NCBI GenBank assembly: GCA_022828135.1
Contig: JAJEJB010000025.1
Span: forward strand, 1 to 62,239
Source of the DNA: Acidimicrobiia bacterium
Lineage (GTDB): Bacteria; Actinomycetota; Acidimicrobiia; Acidimicrobiales; Aldehydirespiratoraceae
Direction: 5' to 3'
DNA: 62,239 nt
Below the pieces are notes generated by a model. The model ran no database searches. It was not told the DNA's origin and worked only from the letters and a program-made list of their open reading frames with translations. Position 1 is the stretch's first letter. Every line of letters begins with the position of its first letter. Positions 1 to 8,334 of the stretch are shown here, one piece after another. The translations under genes and the position numbers were made by a program.

Positions 1-384
1 CAGCTGGCCGCCGAGGCGGCCCAGTCGTTCATCGACAACGGCCACGCCGTGCTGACCGGCACCGCCCAGATGACGGTGGGCGCCATCGGCGTCGCCCGCG
101 AGAACGGCATCCCATGGTTCGGCACCCAGTCCAACCAGACCTCGGTCGGCCCCGAAGTGGTGGTGGCCAACCAGGTCTACAAGTGGGACGTGGTGCTCGA
201 CGACCTGGTGCGCGACATCCAGGGAGGCTCGATGGGCGGCAGCGCCTACACCATCGACTTCTCCAACGGCGGTCTGGTGATCGAGTACAACGACGCCTAC
301 GACCTGCCCGCGGACGCCCGGGCCGCCATCGACGGCGCGGTGGCGGGCTTCACCGACGGCTCGCTGTCCACCGGCGTCGGCTGA
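1..384 (+). CDS. BMP-family ABC transporter substrate-binding protein, C-terminal part (5' truncated by window)
   Basis: The reading frame is open from base 1 to the TGA at 382-384; only the last 127 residues are seen. The sequence resembles the C-terminal lobe of basic membrane protein/PnrA-type lipoproteins, with a TVGAIGVARENGIPWFGTQS stretch and a terminal 'ARAAIDGAVAGFTDGS' helix. Family members are extracellular lipoproteins that deliver nucleosides or related small molecules to an ABC permease. The ATPase gene follows 24 bases later, so both belong to one operon. The permease genes are not downstream; they are either upstream of the window or missing. The match is to the family only; the ligand is unknown. 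Confidence 0.75.
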   Translation, partial: QLAAEAAQSFIDNGHAVLTGTAQMTVGAIGVARENGIPWFGTQSNQTSVGPEVVVANQVYKWDVVLDDLVRDIQGGSMGGSAYTIDFSNGGLVIEYNDAYDLPADARAAIDGAVAGFTDGSLSTGVG

Positions 385-408
385 GCCCGACAAGGAGCTG
401 AACAGGCC

Positions 409-1983
409 ATGACAGACACCCCGGGGGAGCGCCAGGAGGTGCCGCTGCTGGAGATGCGCGGCATCACCAAGCGCTTCCCCGGGGTGCTGGCCAACGACTC
501 CATCGACTTCGACGTCCAGGCCGGGGAGATACACGCCCTGCTGGGCGAGAACGGAGCGGGCAAGAGCACGCTCATGAAGATCCTGTTCGGGCTGTACGCG
601 CCCGACAGCGGCGAGGTCTTCCTCGACGGTGAACGGTCGAGGGTGCACTCGCCGGCGACGGCCATCGCCGCCGGCATCGGCATGATCCACCAGCACTTCA
701 TGCTGGTACCGACGCTCACCGTCACCGAGAACGTGGCCCTCGGCTTGAAGTCCCACCGCAAGGGCCGGCCCGATCTCGCCGGCGTGAGGGCCCGCATCAT
801 CGAGCTGTCGGAGACCTACGGCCTCGACGTCCAGCCCGACGCCTACCTGTGGCAGCTCGCGGTGGGCGAGCGCCAGCGGGTGGAGATCATCAAGGCCCTG
901 CTGCGCGAGGCCCGCCTGCTGGTGCTGGACGAGCCCACCGCGGTGCTGACCCCGGGCGAGGTGGACGACCTGTTCATCACGCTGCGCCGCATGGCCAACG
1001 ACGGCCAGGGGCTGATCTTCATATCCCACAAGCTGCACGAGGTGCTGGCCCTGGCCGACCGGATCACGGTGCTGCGCGACGGCTGCGTCGTGGGCACGAC
1101 CGTGCCCGCCGACACCGACCGGGAGGGCCTGGCCCACATGATGGTGGGGCGGCCGGTGAGGCTGGCCCCTGACATGGCCGAGACAGAGGACCGCGGGGTG
1201 CGGCTCAGCATCTCCGGACTCACGGTGGTGGGGGACAGGGGCACCGATGCGGTGAAGGACCTCGATCTCGATGTGCGCGGCGGGCGCATCCTCGGCATCG
1301 CCGGCGTCTCGGGAAACGGCCAGCGCGAGCTGGCCGAGGCGATCGCGGGCCTGCGGCCGGTGACCGCCGGCAGCGTGTCGATCGACGGCACCGACGTGAC
1401 CGCGGTGGAGCCGAAGCAGGTGCGCAGCGCCGGTCTGGCCTTCATACCCGAGGAGCGCATGCGCGACGGCGCCATCGGCGGCTTCAGCGTGTCCGAGAAC
1501 CTGATGCTGCTGGCCCACGCCGAAACCCGGTTCTCCCGGCGCGGAGTGCTACGAACCAGCGCGATCAAGACCCACGGCGAGAGCCTGGTGGACGAGTACG
1601 CGGTCAAGACGCCCGACCTCTCGACCACTACCAGCTCGCTGTCGGGCGGCAACATCCAGAAGCTGATCCTGGCCCGGGAGCTGGACGGCGAGCCGCCCGT
1701 GCTGCTGGCCGCCCAGCCCACCCGAGGGGTCGACATCGGCGCCGCGGAGTACATACACGAACGCCTGGTCGCCCAGCGGGAGCGGGGCACGGCCATCCTG
1801 GTCATCTCCGAGGACCTAGACGAGGTGATGGCCCTCTCCGACGAAGTGGCGGTCATGTTCGAGGGTCGCATCGTGGCCGTGGTGCCCCGCGCCGATTGCA
1901 CCGTTCAGGGTCTCGGCCTGCTGATGGCCGGCGGCGAGGCCGACTCCCCGGCCGGGGCCGCCGCGAGCGCAGACACCGGCTGA
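409..1983 (+). CDS. ABC transporter ATP-binding protein, double NBD (nucleoside/sugar type)
   Basis: The 524-residue protein has two fused nucleotide-binding domains, as in RbsA/YufO-type ATPases of carbohydrate and BMP importers. The first domain has Walker A GENGAGKST near residue 47, signature LAVGERQRVEI near 147 and Walker B LLVLDEPTAVLTPGE near 170. The second has the degenerate Walker A GVSGNGQRE typical of this family near 300, and the signature LSGGNIQKLILARELDG near 415. The ATG start has an AAGGAG Shine-Dalgarno 12 bases upstream. It energises import through permeases not seen here. The 518-residue ATPase at 9760 is a clear paralog, so the cluster holds two related importers. Confidence 0.93.
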   Translation: MTDTPGERQEVPLLEMRGITKRFPGVLANDSIDFDVQAGEIHALLGENGAGKSTLMKILFGLYAPDSGEVFLDGERSRVHSPATAIAAGIGMIHQHFMLVPTLTVTENVALGLKSHRKGRPDLAGVRARIIELSETYGLDVQPDAYLWQLAVGERQRVEIIKALLREARLLVLDEPTAVLTPGEVDDLFITLRRMANDGQGLIFISHKLHEVLALADRITVLRDGCVVGTTVPADTDREGLAHMMVGRPVRLAPDMAETEDRGVRLSISGLTVVGDRGTDAVKDLDLDVRGGRILGIAGVSGNGQRELAEAIAGLRPVTAGSVSIDGTDVTAVEPKQVRSAGLAFIPEERMRDGAIGGFSVSENLMLLAHAETRFSRRGVLRTSAIKTHGESLVDEYAVKTPDLSTTTSSLSGGNIQKLILARELDGEPPVLLAAQPTRGVDIGAAEYIHERLVAQRERGTAILVISEDLDEVMALSDEVAVMFEGRIVAVVPRADCTVQGLGLLMAGGEADSPAGAAASADTG

Positions 1984-2073
1984 GGAACCGGCCGGCGCAG
2001 TCGGCGTACTATCGAGACCCGCTGACTCGCGGGACCGGCGCGCGGCGTCGAGCCTCCAACCGAAGGGAGAGCC

Positions 2074-3285
2074 ATGAAGCCGTCGGACTTCCCGAGGGAC
2101 ACGAAGTTCCGCGATCCCACCACCGCTCCGTTCCAGGATGAGACGGGCATGTACCACGTGATGAGCCACGCGGACGTGATGCGGGTGCTGCAAAACAAGG
2201 ACGAGGCCTTCTCGCGGGACCAGGAGCCCTACCTGGGCGCGGGCGCACCGATCCACATGGCCATGGAGTTCATGTGGATGGTCGAGCCCTTCACCCTCGA
2301 CGGGGACACCGGACGCCACGACGTCCTGAGGGGCGTAGTGGAGCCGTGGTTCAGGAACAACGCCGTGCGGACCATGGAGCCGGTCATCCGCCAACTGACC
2401 GTCGACACCGTCAACGAGGTGGTGTCCAAGGGAACGGGCACCGTCAACGTGGCCACCGAGATGTCGTCGCGCCTGTCGATGCGGGTGATCTGCTGCCTCT
2501 TGGGCATGGACATCGAGCGCGAGGACTGGATGCGGGCCCAACTCGACATCTTTAACACCTCCCCCTGGGACGACATGCCTCCCCAGTGGGAGGTGCAGGC
2601 GTACTTCTGGCAGATGGTGGCCAAGAGGCTCGCGGACCCCTCCGACGAACTGCTCGACATCCTCGTGGCCGCCTGGAAGGACGGGACCATCAACGACCGC
2701 GAGTTGCTCGGGTACCTCTTCGGCTTCACCGCGGCCGGCACCGACACCACCGGAGCCAGCCTCGCCAACGCCTTCTGTTACCTGGCCGAGTTCCACAGGC
2801 TCGATTGGGCCCGCGACCACATCGACGACGACGAGGCGTTGCGCCGCGCTGCCGAGGAGATCCTGCGCTTCGGCACGCCGTTCCCGATGAAGCCGCTGTA
2901 CGTACGCAAGGACACCCGTTTCGGAGACCTCGCAGTGCCGGCAGGCAGCGTGCTGGCGGTGTGGTTCGCCGCCGCCAACCGGGACGAGGCCGTGAACGGC
3001 GGACAGGTGCAGTCCGACCCGTCGACCTTCGATCCTGAACGCTGGCCCAACCGTCACCTGGCACTCGGCTGGGCCACCCACTACTGCCTCGGTTCCGAGC
3101 TGGCCCGGCTCGAGACCAAGATCCTGCTCCAGGAGGCCCTACGGAGGCTGCCCGGCCTTCGCATGGACACCTCGAAGCCCTTCCGCCGCATCGCCGGCAT
3201 CGTCGACAGCGTGACCGAGGCCAATTTCATATTCGACCAGGACGCCGCCGACCGGGTAGCTGCGGAGCTGGCCGGCAACGATTGA
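2074..3285 (+). CDS. cytochrome P450
   Basis: This 403-residue soluble bacterial-type P450 monooxygenase shows the family landmarks in order. The I-helix oxygen-activation motif AAGTDTT lies near residue 219 and the K-helix ExxR (EEILR) near 262. The heme-ligand loop HYCLGSELAR near 337 contains the axial cysteine. The loop reads LGWATHYCLG rather than the canonical FGxGxHxCxG, so the two loop glycines are partly replaced. The ATG start has GGGAGA upstream. Electrons would come from a ferredoxin; a small one is encoded at 17261. The neighbours suggest it oxidises the same class of substrate as the Rieske enzymes; the actual substrate is unknown. Confidence 0.93.
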   Translation: MKPSDFPRDTKFRDPTTAPFQDETGMYHVMSHADVMRVLQNKDEAFSRDQEPYLGAGAPIHMAMEFMWMVEPFTLDGDTGRHDVLRGVVEPWFRNNAVRTMEPVIRQLTVDTVNEVVSKGTGTVNVATEMSSRLSMRVICCLLGMDIEREDWMRAQLDIFNTSPWDDMPPQWEVQAYFWQMVAKRLADPSDELLDILVAAWKDGTINDRELLGYLFGFTAAGTDTTGASLANAFCYLAEFHRLDWARDHIDDDEALRRAAEEILRFGTPFPMKPLYVRKDTRFGDLAVPAGSVLAVWFAAANRDEAVNGGQVQSDPSTFDPERWPNRHLALGWATHYCLGSELARLETKILLQEALRRLPGLRMDTSKPFRRIAGIVDSVTEANFIFDQDAADRVAAELAGND

Positions 3286-3349
3286 CAGAGCCCTCTGTGC
3301 GAGCCACTATTGATGTGATCTATGAAGCAGACGTGAGGGGCAGCACACA

Positions 3350-4621
3350 ATGGCAGACGAGCACACCTACGATCCGAGCGCATTCACCGGAACATTCCTG
3401 AATCCCGGGGCTGCGCCGTACTCGCAGACAGGGCTGTGGATCGCCTGGGGCGGCTACCACCTCGTCGATCACTACGTCAACGAGGTTTCCGAGATGATGG
3501 CTCTGCGAGTAGGAGCCGGCATCGAGGACAAGACGCCCCTGATCAAGACCATCATCGAGGGCCCCGACGCGGAGGCGTTCGTCGACCGCATGCAGGTCCG
3601 CGACGCATCCAGGGTCGACACCGATCACGGCATCTACACCTTCTACTGCGACGACGAGGGCCATGTCGTGAACGAGGGAATCACGTTCCGCACGGCGGCC
3701 GACCAGTTCATTCACATGGGCGGCCCCATGGTCGGATGGTTCAGCGGGTTCGCCGACGGTTACGACATCGAGCTCACCGACACCCTGAACACCGACCGCG
3801 ATTACAGCGTCCTGTGCGTGCAGGGCCCACGGTCGCACGACGTCATGGAGGCCGTGACCGGCAGCGCCCACATGGACCTGCCCTTCTCCCGGGGCCGGAT
3901 GATCACCGTCGACGGTCATGAGATCCGGCTCTGGCGCACCGGGTTCACCGGCGAGATCGGCTTCGAGATGTGGGTCGATCCCGGCGCCTCCAGGGAGATG
4001 TACTCGATCTTCGTCGAAGGCGGACGCCCGCACGGGGCCGTGCCCATCGGCAATGCGGCGCAGGCGGCCACCCGCGTCGAGGCCGGCATGCTGATCATCG
4101 GCGTCGACTACCGCCCTGCCGGCCCGTTCGCCCAGGTCCAGTTCGCCTACCTGGACGGCGACCGCTACTTCCACACCCCCGCCGAGCTGAACTTCGGGCG
4201 CCTCGTCAACTTCGGGCGCGACACCGACTTCGTCGGCCGACAGGCGCTCGAGGCCGAAGCGGCCAGGGACCGGCCGGGCAAGATGATGCGGGGCGTGGAC
4301 ATCGACCCCGCCGGCATTGCGGCGCTCTACGAGCATGCCGGATCGCCTCCGTTCCTCAGTCCGCGGCTGCACCGCCACTTCAGCTCCGAGATCCTCGCCG
4401 GCGGCGCCAACGCGGGGTTCGCCACGTCGATGTGCTGGAGCCCGGTGCTGGAGACCATGATCGGCTTCGCCCATCTCGAGTCGCCCGACGTGGACGTGGG
4501 AGACGGCGTCACGCTCACCTGGCAGATCTACGACGGTCGCGGCGAGGCCGTCGAGGGCGAGGTCCCGGCCCGGGTCGTCGACCTGCCGTTCGTCGAGATG
4601 AAGCGCAGAAGGATCGACTGA
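3350..4621 (+). CDS. aminomethyltransferase (GcvT)-family folate-dependent methyltransferase/demethylase
   Basis: The 423-residue protein has the GcvT fold order: an N-terminal folate-binding domain with the 'SVLCVQGPRSHDVMEAVTG' region near 150 and RTGFTGEIGFEMWVDP near 197, then a C-terminal barrel (VDLPF near the end). It is longer than GcvT of the glycine cleavage system (about 360), and no gcvP or gcvH is nearby. The length and setting are closer to tetrahydrofolate-dependent demethylases of the DmdA or LigM/DesA type, which move a methyl group from a small methylated compound to THF. With four Rieske oxygenases in the same cluster, demethylation is a reasonable guess, but the substrate is unknown. 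ATG follows GAGGGGC. Confidence 0.8.
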   Translation: MADEHTYDPSAFTGTFLNPGAAPYSQTGLWIAWGGYHLVDHYVNEVSEMMALRVGAGIEDKTPLIKTIIEGPDAEAFVDRMQVRDASRVDTDHGIYTFYCDDEGHVVNEGITFRTAADQFIHMGGPMVGWFSGFADGYDIELTDTLNTDRDYSVLCVQGPRSHDVMEAVTGSAHMDLPFSRGRMITVDGHEIRLWRTGFTGEIGFEMWVDPGASREMYSIFVEGGRPHGAVPIGNAAQAATRVEAGMLIIGVDYRPAGPFAQVQFAYLDGDRYFHTPAELNFGRLVNFGRDTDFVGRQALEAEAARDRPGKMMRGVDIDPAGIAALYEHAGSPPFLSPRLHRHFSSEILAGGANAGFATSMCWSPVLETMIGFAHLESPDVDVGDGVTLTWQIYDGRGEAVEGEVPARVVDLPFVEMKRRRID

Positions 4622-4635
4622 GCCAGCGCGGTGTC

Positions 4636-4675
4636 TCCCGCTCTTGTTCGCTGCGCTCACGGGCCGCTCGGGCCA
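4636..4675. repeat. dispersed 40-bp intergenic repeat, copy 1
   Basis: A 40-base segment, starting TCCCGCTCTTG and ending CCGCTCGGGCCA, recurs at 31308-31347 without a difference and at 39122-39161 with one. It sits between convergent genes, 4 bases beyond the stop codon of the minus-strand regulator. Its function is unknown. Confidence 0.9.
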
Positions 4676-4679
4676 GCCG

Positions 4680-5270
4680 CTAGAACGACGGAGGGCTGGT
4701 GATTATCAGAAAACGCGCTCCAGTATCCCCGGAGGCCCACTGGTGGGGTGTCATCGACGGATACAGGACGGTGTCGCCCGGACTCAGCGAGATCGGGTCC
4801 CTGCCCCCCAGGCGAATCTCGAGCGAGCCCTCGAGCACATGGACGACTTCCTCCCCCTCGTGCACGATCACCTCCGAGTCGATGTTCGGCTCCGCCACCG
4901 TCTCGTTGGCCTCGAGGCGGCGCCCCTCGCCCGGAGTCAGGAAGCGAGTCCTGGCTCCCTCGGCTAGAAAGAACGCCTCGCCCTCACCGGCTCGGACCAG
5001 CGTGACCTCCGAGACCGCCGGGTCGAGCAGCGCGACCGTCGTCGTTCCCAGCGCTTGGGCCACCCGGTGCAGCGCGAAGAGGCTGGGCATGGCCCGCGAG
5101 TTCTCGATCTGGGAGAGGAACGGCTGGGAGAGGTCGCAGCGGTCCGCAAGCTCCTGCATAGTCATGCCGGCGGCCTTGCGGCGCTGGCGGAGAGCGGGCC
5201 CGAGTTGCGAAGCGACCGAGGTCGGCTCAGAAGGTCGCTCGTGCTCTACTGCTCCGTGGTGCGTTCTCAT
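4680..5270 (-). CDS. XRE-family transcriptional regulator with C-terminal cupin domain
   Basis: The 196-residue protein starts at the ATG at 5270. A longer in-frame start would run into the hydrolase gene. Residues 20-75 form a lambda-repressor-type HTH (LRQRRKAAGMTMQELADRCD, then LSQPFLSQIEN). Residues 110-195 form a small cupin with EVIVHEGEEVVHVLEGSLEI and LSPGDTVLYPSMTPHQW, expected to bind a small ligand. Such regulators usually control nearby uptake or catabolic genes, so it is the best candidate regulator for this cluster. It is convergent with the GcvT-like gene and lies downstream of the hydrolase on the same strand, 37 bases away. Confidence 0.9.
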   Translation of the reverse strand: MRTHHGAVEHERPSEPTSVASQLGPALRQRRKAAGMTMQELADRCDLSQPFLSQIENSRAMPSLFALHRVAQALGTTTVALLDPAVSEVTLVRAGEGEAFFLAEGARTRFLTPGEGRRLEANETVAEPNIDSEVIVHEGEEVVHVLEGSLEIRLGGRDPISLSPGDTVLYPSMTPHQWASGDTGARFLIITSPPSF

Positions 5271-5307
5271 CACTCTGCCTGCGGATCTTAGCTCCCCCCG
5301 GTCGGGG

Positions 5308-6129
5308 TCAACCGCCGGCCAGGAACTCCATGAGCGAGTCGACCAGGGCCGAGGGGTTGTCCACCGGGACGACATGGGTGCTGTCGCCGATCTCGACCAA
5401 GTGCGAGTCGGGAGTGAGACGATCCATCTCGGCCATCACGTCGGCCCGGACGAAGCTTCCGGAGGCGTGGACGTAAAGCGTCGACGCCTGGATCAGCGGG
5501 GGTCGGTCCCAGTGGTCGTCGGAGCGGAACGGCCAGCGCTCGAAGAAGAACGGATCGTGCTTGGGGGCCAGACGGCCACCCTCGATCGGGCCGTAGCACG
5601 TGGCCGCCACGACCTCGACCATGTCGGCACCGGCGTTCGGGTAGGCGGCCGCTACCGCGGCGCGGACCTCGTCGTGATCGGCGTGGTCCCGGGGGCGGGG
5701 GAACAGGTCGGTCTCACCCTGCTCGAAGGACGGCTCGACATCTACGACCACCAGCCGTCCGACGCGGTCGGGATGCTCGGCGGCGTACTGGATGGCGACC
5801 AGCGCCCCCCACGAGGAGCCGACCAGGTCCACGGGCGAGCCGCCGGACACCGACTCGACCACACCGACCAGATCGGCGACGTGGTCGGCGGTCGTGTAGT
5901 CGTGGGTGGGCGACCACTGGCTCTCGCCGTAGCCGCGGAAGTCGAGCGCCACCACCTGTCGGCAGGCCCGCACGCCGAGGGCCACCTCATACCAGTTCCA
6001 AGCGTTGCCGGTCACGCCGTGGAGGCAGACCAGCACCGGGCCGTCACCCCCGAAGTCGAGCCCATGCATCCGGTTGCCCGCAGCCCCCTCGACGAAGAAA
6101 TGGGAAGTGTCGGAAGTGGTGAGCGGCAT
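5308..6129 (-). CDS. alpha/beta-fold hydrolase
   Basis: The 273-residue enzyme starts at the ATG at 6129, preceded on the minus strand by GAGGAG 8-9 bases away; longer in-frame starts lack this. Features are the oxyanion HGVTGN near residue 35, the nucleophile elbow VGSSWGAL near 109 with the serine in G-x-S-x-G, and a C-terminal DSTHVVPVDNP carrying the catalytic histidine. Family members hydrolyse esters, lactones or C-C bonds. It is divergent from the Rieske oxygenase at 6309 across about 180 bases that probably hold both promoters. No signal peptide is seen, so it is cytoplasmic. Its exact reaction is unknown. Confidence 0.88.
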   Translation of the reverse strand: MPLTTSDTSHFFVEGAAGNRMHGLDFGGDGPVLVCLHGVTGNAWNWYEVALGVRACRQVVALDFRGYGESQWSPTHDYTTADHVADLVGVVESVSGGSPVDLVGSSWGALVAIQYAAEHPDRVGRLVVVDVEPSFEQGETDLFPRPRDHADHDEVRAAVAAAYPNAGADMVEVVAATCYGPIEGGRLAPKHDPFFFERWPFRSDDHWDRPPLIQASTLYVHASGSFVRADVMAEMDRLTPDSHLVEIGDSTHVVPVDNPSALVDSLMEFLAGG

Positions 6130-6308
6130 GGTACTGAGACTCCTCAGGGGTCGGGTCGCCGCCGGCGACGGCTCAACGGACGCTGCGACAACGTAGCGGC
6201 ACGCATTGCCGAGCGCCTTTTCGAGATTTCGATCGGCCGCACTAGCGTGGCGCGATCCGCGCTCTCGCCGGCGCGACAGCACAACACGCACGAGAGGAAG
6301 GAGGGCCC

Positions 6309-7361
6309 GTGACGACACTCGAGGCACGCGAGGCCGTCGATCCGTTCATACCCGAGCGGGATTCACGGTGGTACCGGGCGATGAGGCACTTCTGGCACCC
6401 CGTCGCCTACTCCAGGGACGTGGCCGAGGACCAGATGGTCTCCGGTCGGCTGCTGGGGGAGCGCATTCTGGTCGTCCGCCACGAGGGCCGGGTGCGGGCC
6501 TTCATGGACGTGTGCCGCCACAAGGGGGCCGCGCCGTCGCTGGGATGGGTCGAGAACGGCTGCATCAACTGCCCCTACCACGGCTGGGCCTACGACATGG
6601 ACGGCACCCTGGTGTCGATCCCGTCCCGCCCCGAACTCGACGGGGTGCTCCAGTTGTCATTGGTCCGCTACCTGTGCCGGGAGAGCTCTGGCATGGTCTG
6701 GGTGAGCCTGACCGACGAGCCGTGGGGAGACCCGCCCGGCATCGGTGAATGGGACGACCCCATCATGCGCTGGCAGACGCCCCCCAGCTACGACTGGGCC
6801 ACCAGCTCGCCCCGGCGACTGGAGAACTTCGTGGACTTCTCCCACTTCCCGTTCGTGCACGAGAACGTGCTCGGCACCAGGGACAAGGCCGAGATCGAGC
6901 ACCACGACGTGTGGCGGGAGGACGGCGCGCTGCGGTTCGACAAGGTCTTCGTCGAGCCCAACGTCGACCGCATGAAGGAGATGCTGGGAATCGATGAGGA
7001 CACCATGTCGGTGCGCAACTGGTACCAGCTGACCGTTCCCGGATCGATCTCGCTGGTCCGGACCTTCCCCAACGGCAAGCGCTACGCCCTGTACATGGTC
7101 ACCGCCCCCACCGGCCCGGCGACGTGCCGCAACTTCTGGCACATCGGCGCAGACTTCACATCCACCCAGGACGACATGGACTTCCTGCTCGAGTTCGAGT
7201 ACATGGTGCTGGACCAGGACCAGCCCGTCGTCGAGTCGCAGTGGCCCGAGCACCTGCCCGACCGGCTCAGCGCCGAGACCTATGTGAAGGTCGCCGACGA
7301 CATCACCCTGGCCTACCGCAAGTGGCTCTTCGAGCTGGCCGAGGAACTGGAGCCGGGCTGA
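6309..7361 (+). CDS. Rieske [2Fe-2S] aromatic ring-hydroxylating oxygenase, alpha subunit (VanA/NdmA-like)
   Basis: The 350-residue protein begins at GTG after a strong AGGAAGGAGG. The Rieske motif is C69-x-H71 and C88-x2-H91 (CRHKG, then CPYHGW). The mononuclear iron site is N173/D176/H179/H184 (ENFVDFSHFPFVHE). This is the single-subunit oxygenase type whose known members do O- or N-demethylation or ring hydroxylation using a separate reductase. No reductase gene is seen nearby. It is followed 45 bases later by an SDR, a pairing repeated at 20077-21889. It differs more from the other three Rieske proteins here than they do from one another. Confidence 0.93.
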   Translation: MTTLEAREAVDPFIPERDSRWYRAMRHFWHPVAYSRDVAEDQMVSGRLLGERILVVRHEGRVRAFMDVCRHKGAAPSLGWVENGCINCPYHGWAYDMDGTLVSIPSRPELDGVLQLSLVRYLCRESSGMVWVSLTDEPWGDPPGIGEWDDPIMRWQTPPSYDWATSSPRRLENFVDFSHFPFVHENVLGTRDKAEIEHHDVWREDGALRFDKVFVEPNVDRMKEMLGIDEDTMSVRNWYQLTVPGSISLVRTFPNGKRYALYMVTAPTGPATCRNFWHIGADFTSTQDDMDFLLEFEYMVLDQDQPVVESQWPEHLPDRLSAETYVKVADDITLAYRKWLFELAEELEPG

Positions 7362-7405
7362 GCCGGACCGCAAGCCTCAATCAACCAAGACATGGGAGGA
7401 CCTTG

Positions 7406-8158
7406 ATGGGAATACTGGACGGGCGGGTGATCATCGTCACCGGTGGAGCCAAGGGCATCGGCCTGGCCTACTGCCGGGGGCTGGCCGCCGAGGGCGCGAC
7501 CGTCGTGGTCGCCGACCTCAGCGACGGCCGCGACGTGGTCGCTGAACTCAGCGCGTCGGGCACCCGGGCGATGTCGATGCAGGTGGACGTCTCCGACGTC
7601 GATCAGACCGAGGCGATGGCGGCCGCGACCGTGGACGCCTACGGCCGCATCGACGGCCTGGTCAACAACGCCGCCTTCTACATGGCCGCCACCCGCGCCC
7701 CGATGGAGGACCTGCCGCCCGACGAGTGGGACCTCTGCTTCGCGGTGAACGTCAAGGGGACCTGGCTGTGCTCCCGGGCGGTGGCGCCCACCATGAGGGC
7801 CCAGGGCAGCGGCCGGATCGTCAACATCGCCTCCATGACGGTGAACGACGGCACCCCCAACTTCCTCCACTACGTGTCGTCGAAGTCGGCGATCTGGGGG
7901 CTGACCCGAGCCATGGCCCGCGAGCTGGGCGGCTCCGGGATCGCGGTGAACACCATCACCCCGGACTACATCCCCCACGACGAGGCGTACTCCAGCGTCC
8001 AGCCCGAGGTGGACTCGGCCATCCAGGCCCGGCGTGCGTTCAAGCGAACTCAGGTGCCGGAAGACATGGTGGGCACACTGGTCTACCTGATGAGCCCGCT
8101 CTCGGATTTCGTGACCGGCCAGAACATCTGGGTTAACGGTGGCTCGGGATTCCACTAG
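7406..8158 (+). CDS. short-chain dehydrogenase/reductase (SDR)
   Basis: The 250-residue protein starts at the ATG after GGGAGGA. The classical SDR motifs are present: cofactor loop TGGAKGIG at residues 11-18, NNAA near 88, the active-site serine in NIASM near 138 and Y-x3-K (YVSSK) near 154. It should oxidise or reduce an alcohol/ketone with NAD(P). The C-terminus ([14 protein letters not shown]) closely matches the SDR at 21152, so the two are paralogs. Both follow a Rieske oxygenase and probably act on its product, for example dehydrogenating a hydroxylated intermediate. Confidence 0.92.
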   Translation: MGILDGRVIIVTGGAKGIGLAYCRGLAAEGATVVVADLSDGRDVVAELSASGTRAMSMQVDVSDVDQTEAMAAATVDAYGRIDGLVNNAAFYMAATRAPMEDLPPDEWDLCFAVNVKGTWLCSRAVAPTMRAQGSGRIVNIASMTVNDGTPNFLHYVSSKSAIWGLTRAMARELGGSGIAVNTITPDYIPHDEAYSSVQPEVDSAIQARRAFKRTQVPEDMVGTLVYLMSPLSDFVTGQNIWVNGGSGFH

Positions 8159-8186
8159 CGCTCCCGGCGATAATTCTGCCGTGCGG

Positions 8187-8215
8187 CTGACAAGCGCTCG
8201 GCTGCCACGTATAGT
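8187..8215 (+). promoter_or_regulatory. sigma70-type promoter of the second BMP importer operon
   Basis: CTGACA at 8187-8192 is separated by 17 bases from TATAGT at 8210-8215. This is close to the housekeeping consensus and lies about 115 bases before the lipoprotein start, leaving a 5' leader of roughly 110 bases. I recognise no known riboswitch in the leader. Confidence 0.6.
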
Positions 8216-8334
8216 CCTCATCAATAATCCACAACCACCAACTCGCACGACCACCGGCGGAACCACAGGACAAGCGCCCCGTGCCCGGCGGTAGCCCTGC
8301 GAAGGGTCCCACAATGGAGGGAGACCGCAACACC

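Noticed and set aside
1984..2012. ECF sigma promoter (GGAAC ... CGTAC) before the P450
   Set aside because: GGAAC at 1984-1988 is suggestive, and TACTAT at 2007-2012 could be an ordinary -10 box. Neither has a convincing partner element at the right spacing.
4699..6312. 537-codon plus-strand open frame over the regulator and hydrolase
   Set aside because: The minus-strand genes have HTH, cupin and nucleophile motifs and good start sites; the plus-strand product has none.
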